DNA of 5,131 bases from an uncultured Bacilli bacterium (lineage in GTDB: Bacteria > Bacillota_I > Bacilli_A > RF39 > UBA660), in contig CAKPAL010000050.1 of assembly GCA_934132925.1 (NCBI GenBank), positions 1 to 5,131 of the forward strand. The letters run 5' to 3'. Made by a program: the position numbers and the translations under genes. Shown here piece by piece: positions 5,090-5,131 of the stretch. Positions within the stretch are counted from its first letter, which is position 1; each line of letters opens with the position of its first letter. Below the pieces are notes generated by a model, which was not told the origin of the DNA, made no database searches, and worked only from the letters and a program-made list of their open reading frames with translations.

Positions 5090-5131
5090 TTAATCTAAAA
5101 ACTCTTCTTCTAATACTTCAGAAGCATCTTC
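5090..5131 (-). CDS. C-terminal end of an unidentified acidic protein
   Basis: The minus strand has an open frame from the window edge giving EDASEVLEEEFLD, then TAA at 5092-5090. The terminator stem starts 7 nt later, the expected layout for a real gene end. Nine of 13 residues are acidic or aliphatic and six are acidic, so the protein ends in an acidic tail. Acidic tails occur in several housekeeping proteins, but 13 residues are too few to name it. Confidence 0.65.
   Translation of the reverse strand, partial: EDASEVLEEEFLD

Overview
The window is a very A+T-rich bacterial segment with every recognisable gene on the minus strand, so transcription runs from high to low coordinates. The peptidoglycan ligases, the strong AAGGAG-type ribosome binding sites, the sigma-A-like promoters (TTGACT/TATAAT, TTGAAA/TATAAT) and the PerR-rubrerythrin pair fit an anaerobic, low-GC Firmicutes-type organism, perhaps a little-characterised Bacilli or Clostridia lineage. 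All five tryptophan codons in the complete and partial genes are TGG and there are no in-frame TGA codons, so the Mycoplasma genetic code is unlikely. The taxonomy is inference.

In order of transcription: (1) 5090-5131 is the last 13 codons of an acidic, unidentified protein. (2) 4981-5082 is a gene-free stretch packed with three adjacent imperfect palindromes, two of which are good intrinsic terminators. (3) 4268-4948 encodes a soluble gluzincin-like protein with HEIVH and a downstream DEG motif. (4) 3605-4210 encodes a protein of unknown function with weak acetyltransferase-like (GNAT) character, read from its own promoter. (5) 3430-3604 is a second gene-free stretch with a promoter-like sequence, two abutting palindromes and a terminator hairpin, so it could encode a structured RNA of about 109 nt. 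(6) 718-3420 encodes one continuous MurD-MurC fusion, i.e. two consecutive cytoplasmic peptidoglycan precursor ligases in one chain, in the reverse of pathway order. (7) 611-717 holds a terminator, a near-consensus promoter and a 7-1-7 PerR-type operator. (8) 248-610 encodes a short PerR-like peroxide sensor, followed after 2 nt by (9) 1-245, the N-terminal part of rubrerythrin.

The perR-rbr pair is a self-contained oxidative stress operon: the repressor would sit on an operator at its own transcription start and release both genes when peroxide oxidises it. MurD-MurC makes UDP-MurNAc-L-Ala-D-Glu for the cell wall.

The least expected signal is in the two gene-free stretches. Five hairpins there differ in their outer stems but share the same asymmetric core: an (A/G)AGCC half facing a G(T/A)CT(T/C) half, with one conserved unpaired position (C opposite T in four, C opposite A in one). 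On the minus strand each cluster is three hairpins in tandem ending in a U-tract, then CTAGT, then the same extended -10 sequence GTGATATAATT just before the next gene. The two clusters bracket the two unassigned genes.
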